Shown here in pieces: positions 54,883 to 63,524 of a stretch of DNA of 64,000 bases. The stretch lies in the NCBI RefSeq assembly GCF_011392125.1, contig NZ_JAAJBU010000001.1, forward strand, positions 310,001-374,000, in the 5' to 3' direction. The notes under the pieces were generated by a model. The model was not told the origin of the DNA, searched no databases, and saw nothing but the letters and a program-made list of their open reading frames with translations. This stretch comes from Flavobacterium lotistagni (lineage in GTDB: Bacteria; Bacteroidota; Bacteroidia; Flavobacteriales; Flavobacteriaceae). Each line of letters opens with the position of its first letter. Position 1 is the stretch's first letter. The position numbers and the translations under genes were made by a program.

Positions 54883-55338
54883 GTGGACGCAATTAGTTAC
54901 AAGACAATTTCAGCCAACAAAGCCACCATTAATAAGGAGTGGGTTGTTGTTGACGCTGAAGGTCATAACTTGGGCCGCCTTGCTTCAAAAGTCGCTATGA
55001 TCTTGAGAGGAAAGTACAAGCCGAGTTATACCCCGCACGTAGACTGTGGCGATAACGTGATCGTTATCAACTCAGAGAAAATCAACCTTACAGGTACCAA
55101 ACTAGACGACAAAATTTACATGCGTCATACCGGTTACCCAGGAGGACAAAGAACCCTTACTGCTAAAGTAATGCAAGCCAAAAACCCTGCATTGTTGGTA
55201 GAAAAAGCTGTAAAAGGAATGTTGCCAAAAAACAAATTGGGCGCTGAACTTTTCAGAAACCTGAATGTTGTTGTTGGTTCAGAGCACAAACACGGCGCTC
55301 AAAAACCAAAAACTGTTAACCTAAACGATCTTAAGTAA
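54883..55338 (+). CDS. rplM: 50S ribosomal protein L13
   Basis: The 151-residue protein starts with GTG at 54883, coding for MDAISYKTISANKATINKEW, which matches the usual N-terminus in Bacteroidetes. Core motifs WVVVDAEGHNLGRLASKVA and TGYPGG follow. L13 is an early assembly protein that binds 23S rRNA. Its stop overlaps the rpsI ATG by one base (TAATG), the usual coupling. Confidence 0.97.
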   Translation: MDAISYKTISANKATINKEWVVVDAEGHNLGRLASKVAMILRGKYKPSYTPHVDCGDNVIVINSEKINLTGTKLDDKIYMRHTGYPGGQRTLTAKVMQAKNPALLVEKAVKGMLPKNKLGAELFRNLNVVVGSEHKHGAQKPKTVNLNDLK

Positions 55339-55724
55339 TGGCAGTAATTCACAAAATCGGTAGAAGAAAAACCGCTGTGGCACGTGTTTACGTTTCAGAA
55401 GGAACAGGTAAAATCACGGTCAACAAAAAAGAATTCGCAACCTATTTCCCAACCGCTACTTTACAGTACAAAGTAATGCAGCCGCTTCAAATGACGGACA
55501 ATGCAACTAGCTTCGACGTAAAAGTAAACGTATACGGAGGTGGTTCAAACGGTCAGGCAGAAGCTGTTCGTATGGCTTTGTCTCGCGCAATGTGCGAAGC
55601 AGGCGAAGGCAACAGAGCGATCTTGAAACCAGAAGGTTTATTAACCAGAGACCCGAGAATGGTTGAACGTAAGAAGTTCGGTCAGAAAAAAGCTCGTAAG
55701 AGATTCCAGTTCTCTAAACGTTAA
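55338..55724 (+). CDS. rpsI: 30S ribosomal protein S9
   Basis: The 128-residue protein has the S9 motif IGRRKTAVARVYVSEGTGKI and the basic C-terminus KKARKRFQFSKR, whose last Arg contacts P-site tRNA. It is translated with rplM from an overlapping stop-start. Length is standard. Confidence 0.97.
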   Translation: MAVIHKIGRRKTAVARVYVSEGTGKITVNKKEFATYFPTATLQYKVMQPLQMTDNATSFDVKVNVYGGGSNGQAEAVRMALSRAMCEAGEGNRAILKPEGLLTRDPRMVERKKFGQKKARKRFQFSKR

Positions 55725-55731
55725 TATGGCC

Positions 55732-55756
55732 TGTCTTGTCTATTGTGGGCAAGACA
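55732..55756 (+). other. Hairpin between rpsI and rpsB
   Basis: TGTCTTG (55732-55738) pairs with CAAGACA (55750-55756) around an 11-base loop. It is not followed by a T run, so it may be an RNA-processing or stabilising stem rather than a terminator. Confidence 0.4.
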
Positions 55757-55839
55757 TCAGATTAAAAAATTTAATAACAAGTTATTGTTGACCCGTTTGG
55801 GGTATTAGTTTAGCATCTAAATGAAGCCGACTGCAAAAA

Positions 55840-55876
55840 AGCTAACAGCCAACCGCTGACAGCTAACAGCTAACAG
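55840..55876 (+). repeat. Heptamer tandem repeat AGCTAAC, five copies
   Basis: AGCTAAC, AGCCAAC, CGCTGAC, AGCTAAC, AGCTAAC, then AG. Copies two and three are imperfect. It lies in the 190-base gap ahead of rpsB, which otherwise holds the hairpin above and no clear promoter. Confidence 0.8.
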
Positions 55877-55914
55877 GAACATTGCTAATTCAACAGAACG
55901 TAAACTAGTAAAAA

Positions 55915-56730
55915 ATGTCACAAAAAGTAGAAGTAAAAGAATTACTGGAAGCAGGTGTTCACTTCGGACACATGACCAGAAAATGGAACCCGAACATGGC
56001 GCCTTACATTTACATGGAGCGCAACGGAATCCACATCATCAATTTATACAAAACTGCTGCTAAAATCGAAGAAGCGAACGAAGCTTTGAAGAAAATCGCA
56101 GCCTCTGGTAGAAAAATCCTTTTCGTTGCTACCAAAAAACAAGCAAAAGACATCGTTGCTGAAAAAGCAAAATCTGCCAACATGCCATACATCACTGAAA
56201 GATGGCCAGGCGGAATGTTGACCAACTTCGTTACGATCCGTAAAGCTGTGAAGAAAATGGCTTCTATCGATAAAATGAAGAAAGACGGCACATTCAACAC
56301 GCTTTCTAAGAAAGAGAAATTGCAGATCGATCGTCTTCGTGCGAAATTAGAGAAAAACTTAGGCTCAATTGCCGATATGTCAAGACTTCCTGCGGCTTTG
56401 TTCGTGGTTGACATCATGGCCGAGCACATCGCTATAAAAGAAGCTCAAAAATTAAACATTCCAGTTTTTGCAATGGTCGATACTAACTCAGATCCACGTG
56501 AGGTAGATTATGTGATCCCTGCTAATGACGACGCTTCTAAATCTATCGATAAAATCCTTTCATTGGTAACTGCTGCGGTAATCGACGGTCTTTCAAACAG
56601 AAACACCGACGCCATCGCTGAAGAAGCCGATGTTGAGGAAAACGAAGTTGTTGAAACTCCAGCAGTAGAAGAAGTAGTAGCTGAAGTAGCTGCTCCTGAA
56701 GTAGACGCTGAAGAGAAAACAGAAGAGTAA
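55915..56730 (+). CDS. rpsB: 30S ribosomal protein S2
   Basis: The 271-residue protein has the S2 motifs LLEAGVHFGHMTRKWNPNM, ITERWPGGMLTNF and FAMVDTNSDPREVDYVIPAN. The C-terminus has an acidic, low-complexity tail of about 35 residues (Glu/Val/Ala), common in Bacteroidetes S2. The gene is paired with tsf, the widely conserved order. Confidence 0.97.
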   Translation: MSQKVEVKELLEAGVHFGHMTRKWNPNMAPYIYMERNGIHIINLYKTAAKIEEANEALKKIAASGRKILFVATKKQAKDIVAEKAKSANMPYITERWPGGMLTNFVTIRKAVKKMASIDKMKKDGTFNTLSKKEKLQIDRLRAKLEKNLGSIADMSRLPAALFVVDIMAEHIAIKEAQKLNIPVFAMVDTNSDPREVDYVIPANDDASKSIDKILSLVTAAVIDGLSNRNTDAIAEEADVEENEVVETPAVEEVVAEVAAPEVDAEEKTEE

Positions 56731-56751
56731 AACAATCAAATTCCGATAGGT

Positions 56752-56810
56752 AAATTCCAAATTCCAAAAAATCAGAATTGATGATTTATTAAACTTGGAA
56801 TTTGGGATTT
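56752..56810 (+). repeat. Long inverted repeat between rpsB and tsf
   Basis: AAATTCCAAATTCCAA (56752-56767) is complementary to TTGGAATTTGGGATTT (56795-56810) in 15 of 16 positions, with a 27-base loop. A further TTGGAATTT lies at 56816-56824. It would form a strong hairpin in the rpsB-tsf mRNA. Confidence 0.75.
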
Positions 56811-56865
56811 GCAGATTGGAATTTCTTTTTTTGAATCAATTTTAAATCCTAATAAAAAATAAACA

Positions 56866-57690
56866 ATGGCAACAATTACTGCTGCAGACGTAAATAAATT
56901 AAGAACCATCACCGGAGCCGGAATGATGGATTGCAAAAAAGCATTAGTAGAAGCAGACGGAGATTTCGATCTAGCGATTGAAAACCTACGCAAAAAAGGA
57001 CAAAAAGTAGCCGCCAACCGTTCTGACCGTGAGTCAACTGAAGGTGCTGCTATTGCTGTGGTAAGCGCAGATAAAAAAGAAGGTGTAGTCATCACTTTGA
57101 ACTGCGAAACTGACTTCGTTGGGAAAAACGAAGGTTTCGTGAAATTGGCTACCGATTTGGCGAACTTGGCTTTGAACTACAACTCTAAAGACGAATTATT
57201 AGCTGCTGATTTCAACGGAATCTCGGTTTCAGAGAAATTGATCGAGCAAACCGGAGTTATTGGTGAGAAAATCGAAATCGGTTCTTTCGAAAGATTGTCT
57301 GGTGAATTCGTAGGTTCTTACATCCACGCAGGAAACAAAATCGCTACTTTGACAGCGCTTTCTGCCAATGTAGCCGGTGCTGAAGAAGCTGCTAGAAACG
57401 TAGCGATGCAAGCTGCCGCGATGAACCCAATTGCTTTGAACGAAGCTGGTGTTGATGCTTCAATCATCGAGAAAGAAATCGAAATCGCCAAAGAACAATT
57501 GCGCGCCGAAGGAAAACCAGAAGCCATGTTAGACAACATCGCCAAAGGTAAAATCCAACGTTTCTACAAAGACAACACTTTGGTAAACCAAGATTACATC
57601 AAAGACGGTGCGATGAGCGTTGCTGCATACGTAAAATCTGTAGATGGCGGTTTAACCGTAACTGGTTTCAGAAGAGTAGCTTTAGGTTAA
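56866..57690 (+). CDS. tsf: Translation elongation factor Ts
   Basis: EF-Ts exchanges GDP for GTP on EF-Tu. The 274-residue protein has the N-terminal TITAADVNKLRTITGAGMMD and TDFVGKNEGF motif that contacts EF-Tu, then two core subdomains. A terminator follows. It is expressed with rpsB across the long inverted repeat. Confidence 0.97.
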   Translation: MATITAADVNKLRTITGAGMMDCKKALVEADGDFDLAIENLRKKGQKVAANRSDRESTEGAAIAVVSADKKEGVVITLNCETDFVGKNEGFVKLATDLANLALNYNSKDELLAADFNGISVSEKLIEQTGVIGEKIEIGSFERLSGEFVGSYIHAGNKIATLTALSANVAGAEEAARNVAMQAAAMNPIALNEAGVDASIIEKEIEIAKEQLRAEGKPEAMLDNIAKGKIQRFYKDNTLVNQDYIKDGAMSVAAYVKSVDGGLTVTGFRRVALG

Positions 57691-57710
57691 TCCCTGAACT
57701 TTATACCAAC

Positions 57711-57742
57711 AAAAGGCTGTTTCATTCGAAGCGGCCTTTTTC
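57711..57742 (+). terminator. Terminator of the rpsB-tsf unit
   Basis: AAAAGGCTG (57711-57719) pairs with CGGCCTTTT (57732-57740), one G:U pair, followed by T residues. Confidence 0.82.
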
Positions 57743-58002
57743 ATTTTCTGAACCATTACAATCGAAATTTAAAGTCAGCAGTATTGATGCTACAAACATT
57801 AAAAAAAAAACTAGAAAGTACTCAAAAAAGCCGTTTTTCGATTCACGCTTTTTGCGAACTGACTCATTATTTTCCGCATGCTTATTACGTATAAATACTG
57901 CATTTTTAGAATTAATTGCGTATGTAAAAAAAAAATGATAAACTTGTTTGTTCTATCTAAAAAAGGACTTCTTGTAATATTAAATCAAAACAAAAAACGA
58001 AC
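57743..58002 (+). other. Non-coding gap upstream of the beta-barrel gene
   Basis: The rest of the 312-base gap is A/T-rich with several A runs. No RNA gene, repeat or confident TAnnTTTG promoter was recognised, though the promoter for the next operon must lie here or nearby. Confidence 0.5.
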
Positions 58003-58581
58003 ATGAAAAAAACAATTATTTTACTATTTGCCTTTTGCTCGGTCTTGGTGGTGAATGCGCAAAAAAACAAGCGTGAGGAAGGCATTAAACTCGGCATCAA
58101 AGGTGGTTTGAACATAGCCAACGTTATGGGCGATGTGGAAGATGTAGCCATTAGAACCAGTGTCAACATTGGTCTTGTTGCGGAAATTATAGTTAATGAC
58201 AAATTCTCGCTCCAGCCAGAATTACTTTACTCAGGGCAAGGAGCCAGCGCCACATTTGACGGTGGAGGAAGATACAAATTAGATTATGTGTTGCTTCCTG
58301 TTATGGCCAAATTTCCAATTGCAAATCATTTAAGTTTAGAAGCAGGTCCGCAATTAGGATTCTTAGTTTCGGGGAAATATAAAGACAACAATTCAAACAC
58401 TACTATTGACGACGTAAAAACCATGGATTTTGGTTTGGGTGCTGGTTTAGAATATGAATTGAACAACGGTGTTTTCTTTCAAGGAAGATATGTTTTAGGT
58501 CTAACAGATACCGGATTAGCTGGCGATAACAACAGAGCTAGCAACGCAGTAATTCAATTATCTGTTGGAATTCAATTTTAA
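58003..58581 (+). CDS. Outer-membrane beta-barrel protein
   Basis: The 192-residue protein has a signal peptide ending VNAQ and alternating strands starting LGIKGGLNIANVMG, SLQPELLYSGQGASA and LEAGPQLGFLVSG, and it ends with VGIQF, a typical C-terminal barrel signal ending in Phe. It matches the small porin-like/OmpA-barrel group (PorT-type). Eleven bases separate it from the next exported-protein gene, so it may head that operon. Confidence 0.85.
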   Translation: MKKTIILLFAFCSVLVVNAQKNKREEGIKLGIKGGLNIANVMGDVEDVAIRTSVNIGLVAEIIVNDKFSLQPELLYSGQGASATFDGGGRYKLDYVLLPVMAKFPIANHLSLEAGPQLGFLVSGKYKDNNSNTTIDDVKTMDFGLGAGLEYELNNGVFFQGRYVLGLTDTGLAGDNNRASNAVIQLSVGIQF

Positions 58582-58592
58582 AGAACCCTTTG

Positions 58593-59813
58593 ATGAAAAA
58601 AAACATACTCTTTTTGGTTGCGGCTTTGGCTTGCATGACCACTATCACAGCCCAAACCGAAGCCACTAATCCAATTACCAAATACCGAAGAAGTTCGCTT
58701 TACACCTTGATGATTGATGACCAAAGCAGGCCATATGCGAACGTCATCCGTGCCTCTTTTGAAAAAGGTCCGATACCCGAAAAATTCAACGATCACAACC
58801 TTGGCAATCGGGTCATTTCCACCAGCAATGCCAAAGACGAATCGGGGAACATTACTACTTTTCTTGAAAATAATCATGTGGCTCGTGATGTGGTTGCCAA
58901 ATGGTTCAATCGTTCGGCCAAAGGCGGTTTCAATATGGATTTGATTGCCAAGCGCGGTTCTTATGACGCTTCTGCGCTAGATATTGCCAAAGCCAAAGCC
59001 AGCCAAAGAGGTCTGGAAGCTGTAGCCGATGCCGGTGAAGAATTGATTAAAAACACTTTTATTCTTGTGAACGATTATAACTATGTTTCTAAAGAAGAAG
59101 TGGCAAAAAAAGTAGGCGGCTGGCTCGATAAAATTGGGAATGTTGCTGCTTCAGCCGGGTTAGGCGATGTAGCCGCTACCACAACACTTACCTCAGGAGC
59201 CGTGAAAGTAGCCGGTAAAGGATATGTTGTTAAAACCAACGCTTACCTATACCGATTGGTTTGGAACGAGGAGGTGGCAGCCATTTTCTACAACGATTAT
59301 TGGGCGGATGACAAAACCATAACTCCAGAAAGAAAAAAAGCTTTTGAAGAATCTAACATTTTTAAATTCGAATTAATTGGTTCCGATACTTCATGGGCGG
59401 ATGTGCAATCGACGGTTTTTACTAAAAAAACAGAAGAAGAACTGATTGAAAAAGCCACTATCAAGGCCATCGATGCGGTCATTGTTAAACTTCAGAAAAA
59501 CCACGACGAGTTCAAAACCAAAACCCCTTTGTATACCGGCGAACCCAATATTTCAGCCAAAATTGGTTTGAAAGAAGGTGTCTCTGATAAATCTAAATTT
59601 GATGTATTAGAACAGCGTCAGAACAAAGACGGAAAAACGGAATATGTGGTAGTAGGCTCATTAAAAGTAGACGACAGCCAACCGATCTGGGACAACCGTT
59701 ACGGCGCTGATGAAGAAAATCCCGACAGCAAAGTAGACCGTACCTATTTCAAAAAAACCGGCGGAAAAGACTTCTATCCAGGCATGCTCATCGTTCAAAA
59801 GAAAGGAAAATAA
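58593..59813 (+). CDS. Exported protein of unknown function (operon gene 2)
   Basis: The 406-residue protein starts at ATG 58593; a TTG three bases earlier is less likely. It has a signal peptide ending TITAQ, then TKYRRSSLYTLMIDD, NRSAKGGFNMDLIAKRGSYD and a C-terminal segment FYPGMLIVQKKGK. I do not recognise a named family; mixed alpha/beta composition suggests a soluble periplasmic or surface protein. It sits first after the barrel gene in a run of five exported proteins with gaps of 11-19 bases. Confidence 0.75.
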   Translation: MKKNILFLVAALACMTTITAQTEATNPITKYRRSSLYTLMIDDQSRPYANVIRASFEKGPIPEKFNDHNLGNRVISTSNAKDESGNITTFLENNHVARDVVAKWFNRSAKGGFNMDLIAKRGSYDASALDIAKAKASQRGLEAVADAGEELIKNTFILVNDYNYVSKEEVAKKVGGWLDKIGNVAASAGLGDVAATTTLTSGAVKVAGKGYVVKTNAYLYRLVWNEEVAAIFYNDYWADDKTITPERKKAFEESNIFKFELIGSDTSWADVQSTVFTKKTEEELIEKATIKAIDAVIVKLQKNHDEFKTKTPLYTGEPNISAKIGLKEGVSDKSKFDVLEQRQNKDGKTEYVVVGSLKVDDSQPIWDNRYGADEENPDSKVDRTYFKKTGGKDFYPGMLIVQKKGK

Positions 59814-59832
59814 TCACTTAAAACCACATAAA

Positions 59833-60351
59833 ATGAAAACAAAACAAATATTGACACTAGTGCTTTTGGTACTGACTAATGCTATTTTCGCACAATCAGG
59901 GAAACAGAAAAAAGCAGACAAAGCTACTCGTGAATGGCGTTATGAAATCGAATGCGCCGGAATCGGAAAAGACGGTACATACTTAATCAAAGTGTGGTCG
60001 TATTCTAAAAAAGCCGACATCGCAATTACTCAAGCTAAGAAGAACGCTATCCACGGAGTAATCTTCAAAGGATTTTCAGGTGGCGGACAAGGCTGTACTT
60101 CACAAAGAGCTTTAGCAACCAACCCGAATATCGAGGAAGAAAAAGCAGATTTCTTCGAACCATTCTTTGAGGAAGGCGGAAAATACATGAAATACGTTTC
60201 TGAATCATCAGACGGCAACGTAGGTGCAGACGACCGTGTAAAAGTCGGCAAGGAGTATAAAGTCGGTGTTATCGTTTCTGTGCAGAAAGATGCTTTGCGC
60301 AAAGACCTAGAAGCAGCCGGAGTTATAAGAGGATTATCATCTGGATTTTAA
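59833..60351 (+). CDS. Small exported protein, paralogue of the next gene (operon gene 3)
   Basis: The 172-residue protein has a signal peptide ending IFAQ and shares a pattern with the next gene: ECAGIGKDG, QAKKNAIHGVIFKG, a single Cys about 10-15 residues after this, and FFEPFFEEGGKYMKYVS. The repeated Ala-rich helix and K-V-W strand resemble LPP20/FlgT-type small domains, a cautious comparison. Function is unknown. A tandem duplication with the next gene is likely. Confidence 0.75.
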   Translation: MKTKQILTLVLLVLTNAIFAQSGKQKKADKATREWRYEIECAGIGKDGTYLIKVWSYSKKADIAITQAKKNAIHGVIFKGFSGGGQGCTSQRALATNPNIEEEKADFFEPFFEEGGKYMKYVSESSDGNVGADDRVKVGKEYKVGVIVSVQKDALRKDLEAAGVIRGLSSGF

Positions 60352-60362
60352 AAAATAACATT

Positions 60363-60845
60363 ATGAAAATTAGAATAGCACTTTTAGCTTTATTATTGTC
60401 GGTTCCGGCGATTCAAGCGCAGAAAAAACTGGCTGGAAATTACGGCTATAAAACCGAATGTATGGGTATTGAAGGCGACGGATCAGCTACCGTGAAAGCA
60501 TGGGGCAACGGAAGAAACCGCTCCGATGCTGTGGAGCAAGCCAAGAAAAACGCCGTTCGTGATGTGATTTTTACCGGATTGCTGGAAGGCAAGCAAGATT
60601 GTAAACAAAAGCCTTTGATTTTCGAAGTCAACGCCGAAGAGAAATATGAAGATTATTTCAATAAATTTTTTGCTGACGGCGGCGAATTCAAGAACTACAT
60701 CTCACTTCGCGATGAAAGAATCCTAGACAAACTTGACCGTGACCGCAAAAGAGGCCGTGGCAGCGTCACCAACGGATTGATCTTAAGAGTACTCCGTTCA
60801 GAACTGAAAGCAAAACTCATTGCTGACGGTATTATCAAACAATAA
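60363..60845 (+). CDS. Small exported protein, paralogue of the preceding gene (operon gene 4)
   Basis: The 160-residue protein has a signal peptide ending IQAQ and then ECMGIEGDG, VKAWGNGRN, QAKKNAVRDVIFTG, CKQKP and YFNKFFADGGEFKNYIS, matching the previous protein position by position. The gap between the genes is 11 bases. Overall identity is low outside the shared blocks, so the duplication is old. Function is unknown. Confidence 0.75.
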   Translation: MKIRIALLALLLSVPAIQAQKKLAGNYGYKTECMGIEGDGSATVKAWGNGRNRSDAVEQAKKNAVRDVIFTGLLEGKQDCKQKPLIFEVNAEEKYEDYFNKFFADGGEFKNYISLRDERILDKLDRDRKRGRGSVTNGLILRVLRSELKAKLIADGIIKQ

Positions 60846-60858
60846 TTAAGCTATTAAA

Positions 60859-61818
60859 ATGATGAAAAATCGATTCCATAAAAGCATTTTTACCCTTTTG
60901 GCTTTATTTGCCTTGAACTTTGTTTCAGCGCAAGCCAAAAAACCCACAATCATGGTGGTGCCTAGTGAAGTTTGGTGCAATACCAACGGCTACATGACGA
61001 CTTACAACAATCAGGGCACGCCAACCAAAATTCCTGATTTCAAAAAAGCCTTTCAAGAAAATGCTAATTTATTGCAAGTAGTGGCCAAGATCAACACATT
61101 GATGATGGATCGCGGATTTCCATTGAAAGACATGTCATCAGCCATTAAAACCTTAGAATCCGAGAGTGCTGAAAACGCCATGATGAGTTCAAAATCGGGT
61201 GCAGGAATCTCTGAAAGCCCAATTGATCGCTTGAAAAAAGTCGCCAAAGCAGATATCATTATGGAACTCACTTGGACGGTAAACACCACTGGCCCAAAAA
61301 AATCAATCACCTATACTTTAAGAGGATTGGACGCCTATACTGACAAACAAGTGGCCGGAGCTACCGGAACGGGCGCGCCTTCTTTTTCTGCGGAATTACC
61401 TGTCTTGCTCGAAGAAGCTGTATTGGCTAACATCGATGGATTCAACGCCCAATTACAAGCCCATTTTGACGATATGTTCGCCAATGGTCGTGAAATTATC
61501 GTGAGAATCAAAAAATTCGATTCATGGCCAGACGATCTTGAAAAAGAATTTGACGGTAAAGAATTGGGAACTGTCATCGAAGACTGGATGACCGCCAACA
61601 CTGTTAAAGGAAGATACAGCTTAAGCGATTCTACTGAAAGCATGCAATTGTATGAGCAAGTGCGTATTCCATTGTATGATGCTACCGGAAAAGCTACTGA
61701 CGCAAGAGGTTTCTTAAAAGGTTTGCAGACTTTCTTGAAAGGTGCACCTTACAACATCACCAACAAATTAACCATGAAAGGTTTAGGACAAGCAGTGATT
61801 GTCTTAGGCGAAAAATAA
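60859..61818 (+). CDS. DUF6175-like exported protein (operon gene 5)
   Basis: The 319-residue protein has a signal peptide ending VSAQ, then KKPTIMVVPSEVWCNTNGY, which I recall as typical of DUF6175 proteins of Bacteroidetes. The pattern of a strand beginning PTIMVVPS followed by a helix with LMMDRGFPLKDMSSAI recalls the N-terminal domains of CsgG/TolB-like proteins; this is a weak inference. Later parts are LRGLDAYTDKQVAGATGTG and VIVLGEK at the end. Two adjacent ATGs (60859 and 60862) are both possible starts. Confidence 0.75.
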   Translation: MMKNRFHKSIFTLLALFALNFVSAQAKKPTIMVVPSEVWCNTNGYMTTYNNQGTPTKIPDFKKAFQENANLLQVVAKINTLMMDRGFPLKDMSSAIKTLESESAENAMMSSKSGAGISESPIDRLKKVAKADIIMELTWTVNTTGPKKSITYTLRGLDAYTDKQVAGATGTGAPSFSAELPVLLEEAVLANIDGFNAQLQAHFDDMFANGREIIVRIKKFDSWPDDLEKEFDGKELGTVIEDWMTANTVKGRYSLSDSTESMQLYEQVRIPLYDATGKATDARGFLKGLQTFLKGAPYNITNKLTMKGLGQAVIVLGEK

Positions 61819-61829
61819 AATCTACACAT

Positions 61830-62801
61830 ATGAAAAATTTAATCAGTAAAATAGCCTGCGGTGTTGCTCTATTTGGGTTTTCAACTATGGCAATTGCGCA
61901 GGAATCTTCAACGAGTGCTGCTGCATTAGGACGTGTGGCCATCACGGCTTACGTTCCAGATCAGTTGGAAGGCTTACCGGCTGGAGCAGCCAATATGCTC
62001 GCTAACAAACTCAACCAGATTGTTTCTGCCAACGGAATTTCTGGCGGGGCCAACACCAGATTCATCATCACTCCAGACATTGATGTGGCAACTAAAGACT
62101 TACTCGCGACAGCACCACCAATGACGGCGTTAACATTGAACGTAAATCTATATATTGGTGATGGGGTTGATGGAAAGAAATATTCCTCTCAAACAGTTAC
62201 AGTCAAAGGAGTTGGTACCAACGAGACCAAAGCCTACATGGATGCTCTTAAAAACATCAAACCCAACGACGCCGGTATTCAGAGTTTTGTGTCGGGAGCG
62301 AAAACCAAAATCATCAACTACTACAACGAGAGATGTGGTCAAATCATCAACGAAGCAAAATCTTTAGAAGCCCTATCGAACTTTGAAGGCGCACTAATGA
62401 AACTGACTTCAATTCCTGAAGAAGCTACAGAATGCTACAACAAAAGCATGGCAGCTGCCGTTCCGGTTTGGAAAAAATTCATCGAACGCAATTGCAAAAT
62501 CAAAATGAGCGAAGCCAACACCAAATGGAACGCCAACCAAAGTTGGGAAACCGCTAATGAAGTTGGAGCCATTTTAAGTACGATTGATCCAGAGGCATCT
62601 TGCTACAAAGAAGCTAAAGCCTTGAACGACAAAATCGGAAAAAGAGTACTGGAAATCGATAAAAGAGAATGGAACTACAAGATGGAAATTGATGTTAATC
62701 TGGAAAGAGACCGAATCAAAGCCATCCGCGATATTGGTGTAGCCTACGGAAACGGGCAACCGAAAAGCATCGCATACAACATCATTGGTTGGGGACGCTA
62801 A
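61830..62801 (+). CDS. Exported protein of unknown function (operon gene 6)
   Basis: The 323-residue protein has a signal peptide ending AIAQ, a first domain with VAITAYVPDQLEGLPAGAAN and TRFIITPDIDVATKDLL, then a helical region with repeated Cys-containing helices (ERCGQIINEAKSLEAL, ATECYNKSM, CKIKMSEANTKWNAN) like short TPR units. It is the last gene of the run and is followed by a terminator. No named family recognised. Confidence 0.75.
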   Translation: MKNLISKIACGVALFGFSTMAIAQESSTSAAALGRVAITAYVPDQLEGLPAGAANMLANKLNQIVSANGISGGANTRFIITPDIDVATKDLLATAPPMTALTLNVNLYIGDGVDGKKYSSQTVTVKGVGTNETKAYMDALKNIKPNDAGIQSFVSGAKTKIINYYNERCGQIINEAKSLEALSNFEGALMKLTSIPEEATECYNKSMAAAVPVWKKFIERNCKIKMSEANTKWNANQSWETANEVGAILSTIDPEASCYKEAKALNDKIGKRVLEIDKREWNYKMEIDVNLERDRIKAIRDIGVAYGNGQPKSIAYNIIGWGR

Positions 62802-62821
62802 TAATCCTATACCTTAAAAAT

Positions 62822-62852
62822 AAACCTCGATTCCAGCAATCGGGGTTTTTTT
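62822..62852 (+). terminator. Terminator of the exported-protein operon
   Basis: AAACCTCGATT (62822-62832) pairs with AATCGGGGTTT (62838-62848) with one G:U pair and a CCAGC loop, followed by more T residues. It ends right before an ATG at 62853, which argues for the later start of the next gene. Confidence 0.9.
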
Positions 62853-62879
62853 ATGTCAAATCTTTACTTAAATTTAGCC

Positions 62880-63524
62880 ATGTTTAAATCCAAAAAAGAC
62901 ACCGTTTATGTCGTGCTTGCAGGCATTTTCATCACCAACGCTGTTGTGGCCGAGCTCATTGGAGGTAAATTGATTTATGTAGGCGATGCCGTAATGAGCG
63001 TAGGAATTCTGCCTTGGCCGATTGTTTTTATCACCACTGATTTGATCAACGAGTACTTTGGCGAAAAAGGCGTTCGCAAGCTCTCCTTGATCACGGCTTG
63101 TTTGATTGCGTATTGTTTCGTTTTGCTTTATGGCGCGCTGCAGATTCCGGCCGTTAGTGGTCCGAACTTAGTGACTGATGCTCAATTTCACGCCGTATTT
63201 GGACAGAGTATGTGGATTATCATTGGAAGTATCACCGCCTTTTTGGTTTCGCAACTCATTGATGTAACGATATTCCATTTTGTAAAGAATAGAACTGGCA
63301 ATCGAATGATTTGGCTCAGAAGTACTGGTTCAACAGTAATTTCCCAACTTTTTGACAGTTTTATCGTGCTCGGGATCGCGTTTTGGATGACCGGAAAAAT
63401 GACCACTGCAGTCTTTATCTTATCCGCATTTACGGGTTATTTCGTTAAACTCATCATCGCCATATTACTCACGCCGCTGATTTATCTCGGACATTATTTA
63501 ATCGAAAAATACATTCACAACTAA
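62880..63524 (+). CDS. Queuosine precursor transporter (YhhQ family)
   Basis: The 214-residue protein (start ATG 62880; an ATG at 62853 abuts the terminator) has about six hydrophobic segments with the family motifs VLAGIFITNAVVAELIGGK, VFITTDLINEYFGEKGVRK and QLFDSFIVLGIAFW. YhhQ/QPTR proteins import queuosine precursors (preQ0, preQ1 or queuine). This fits with queG at the other end of the window. Its stop overlaps the tag start by one base (TAATG). Confidence 0.9.
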   Translation: MFKSKKDTVYVVLAGIFITNAVVAELIGGKLIYVGDAVMSVGILPWPIVFITTDLINEYFGEKGVRKLSLITACLIAYCFVLLYGALQIPAVSGPNLVTDAQFHAVFGQSMWIIIGSITAFLVSQLIDVTIFHFVKNRTGNRMIWLRSTGSTVISQLFDSFIVLGIAFWMTGKMTTAVFILSAFTGYFVKLIIAILLTPLIYLGHYLIEKYIHN

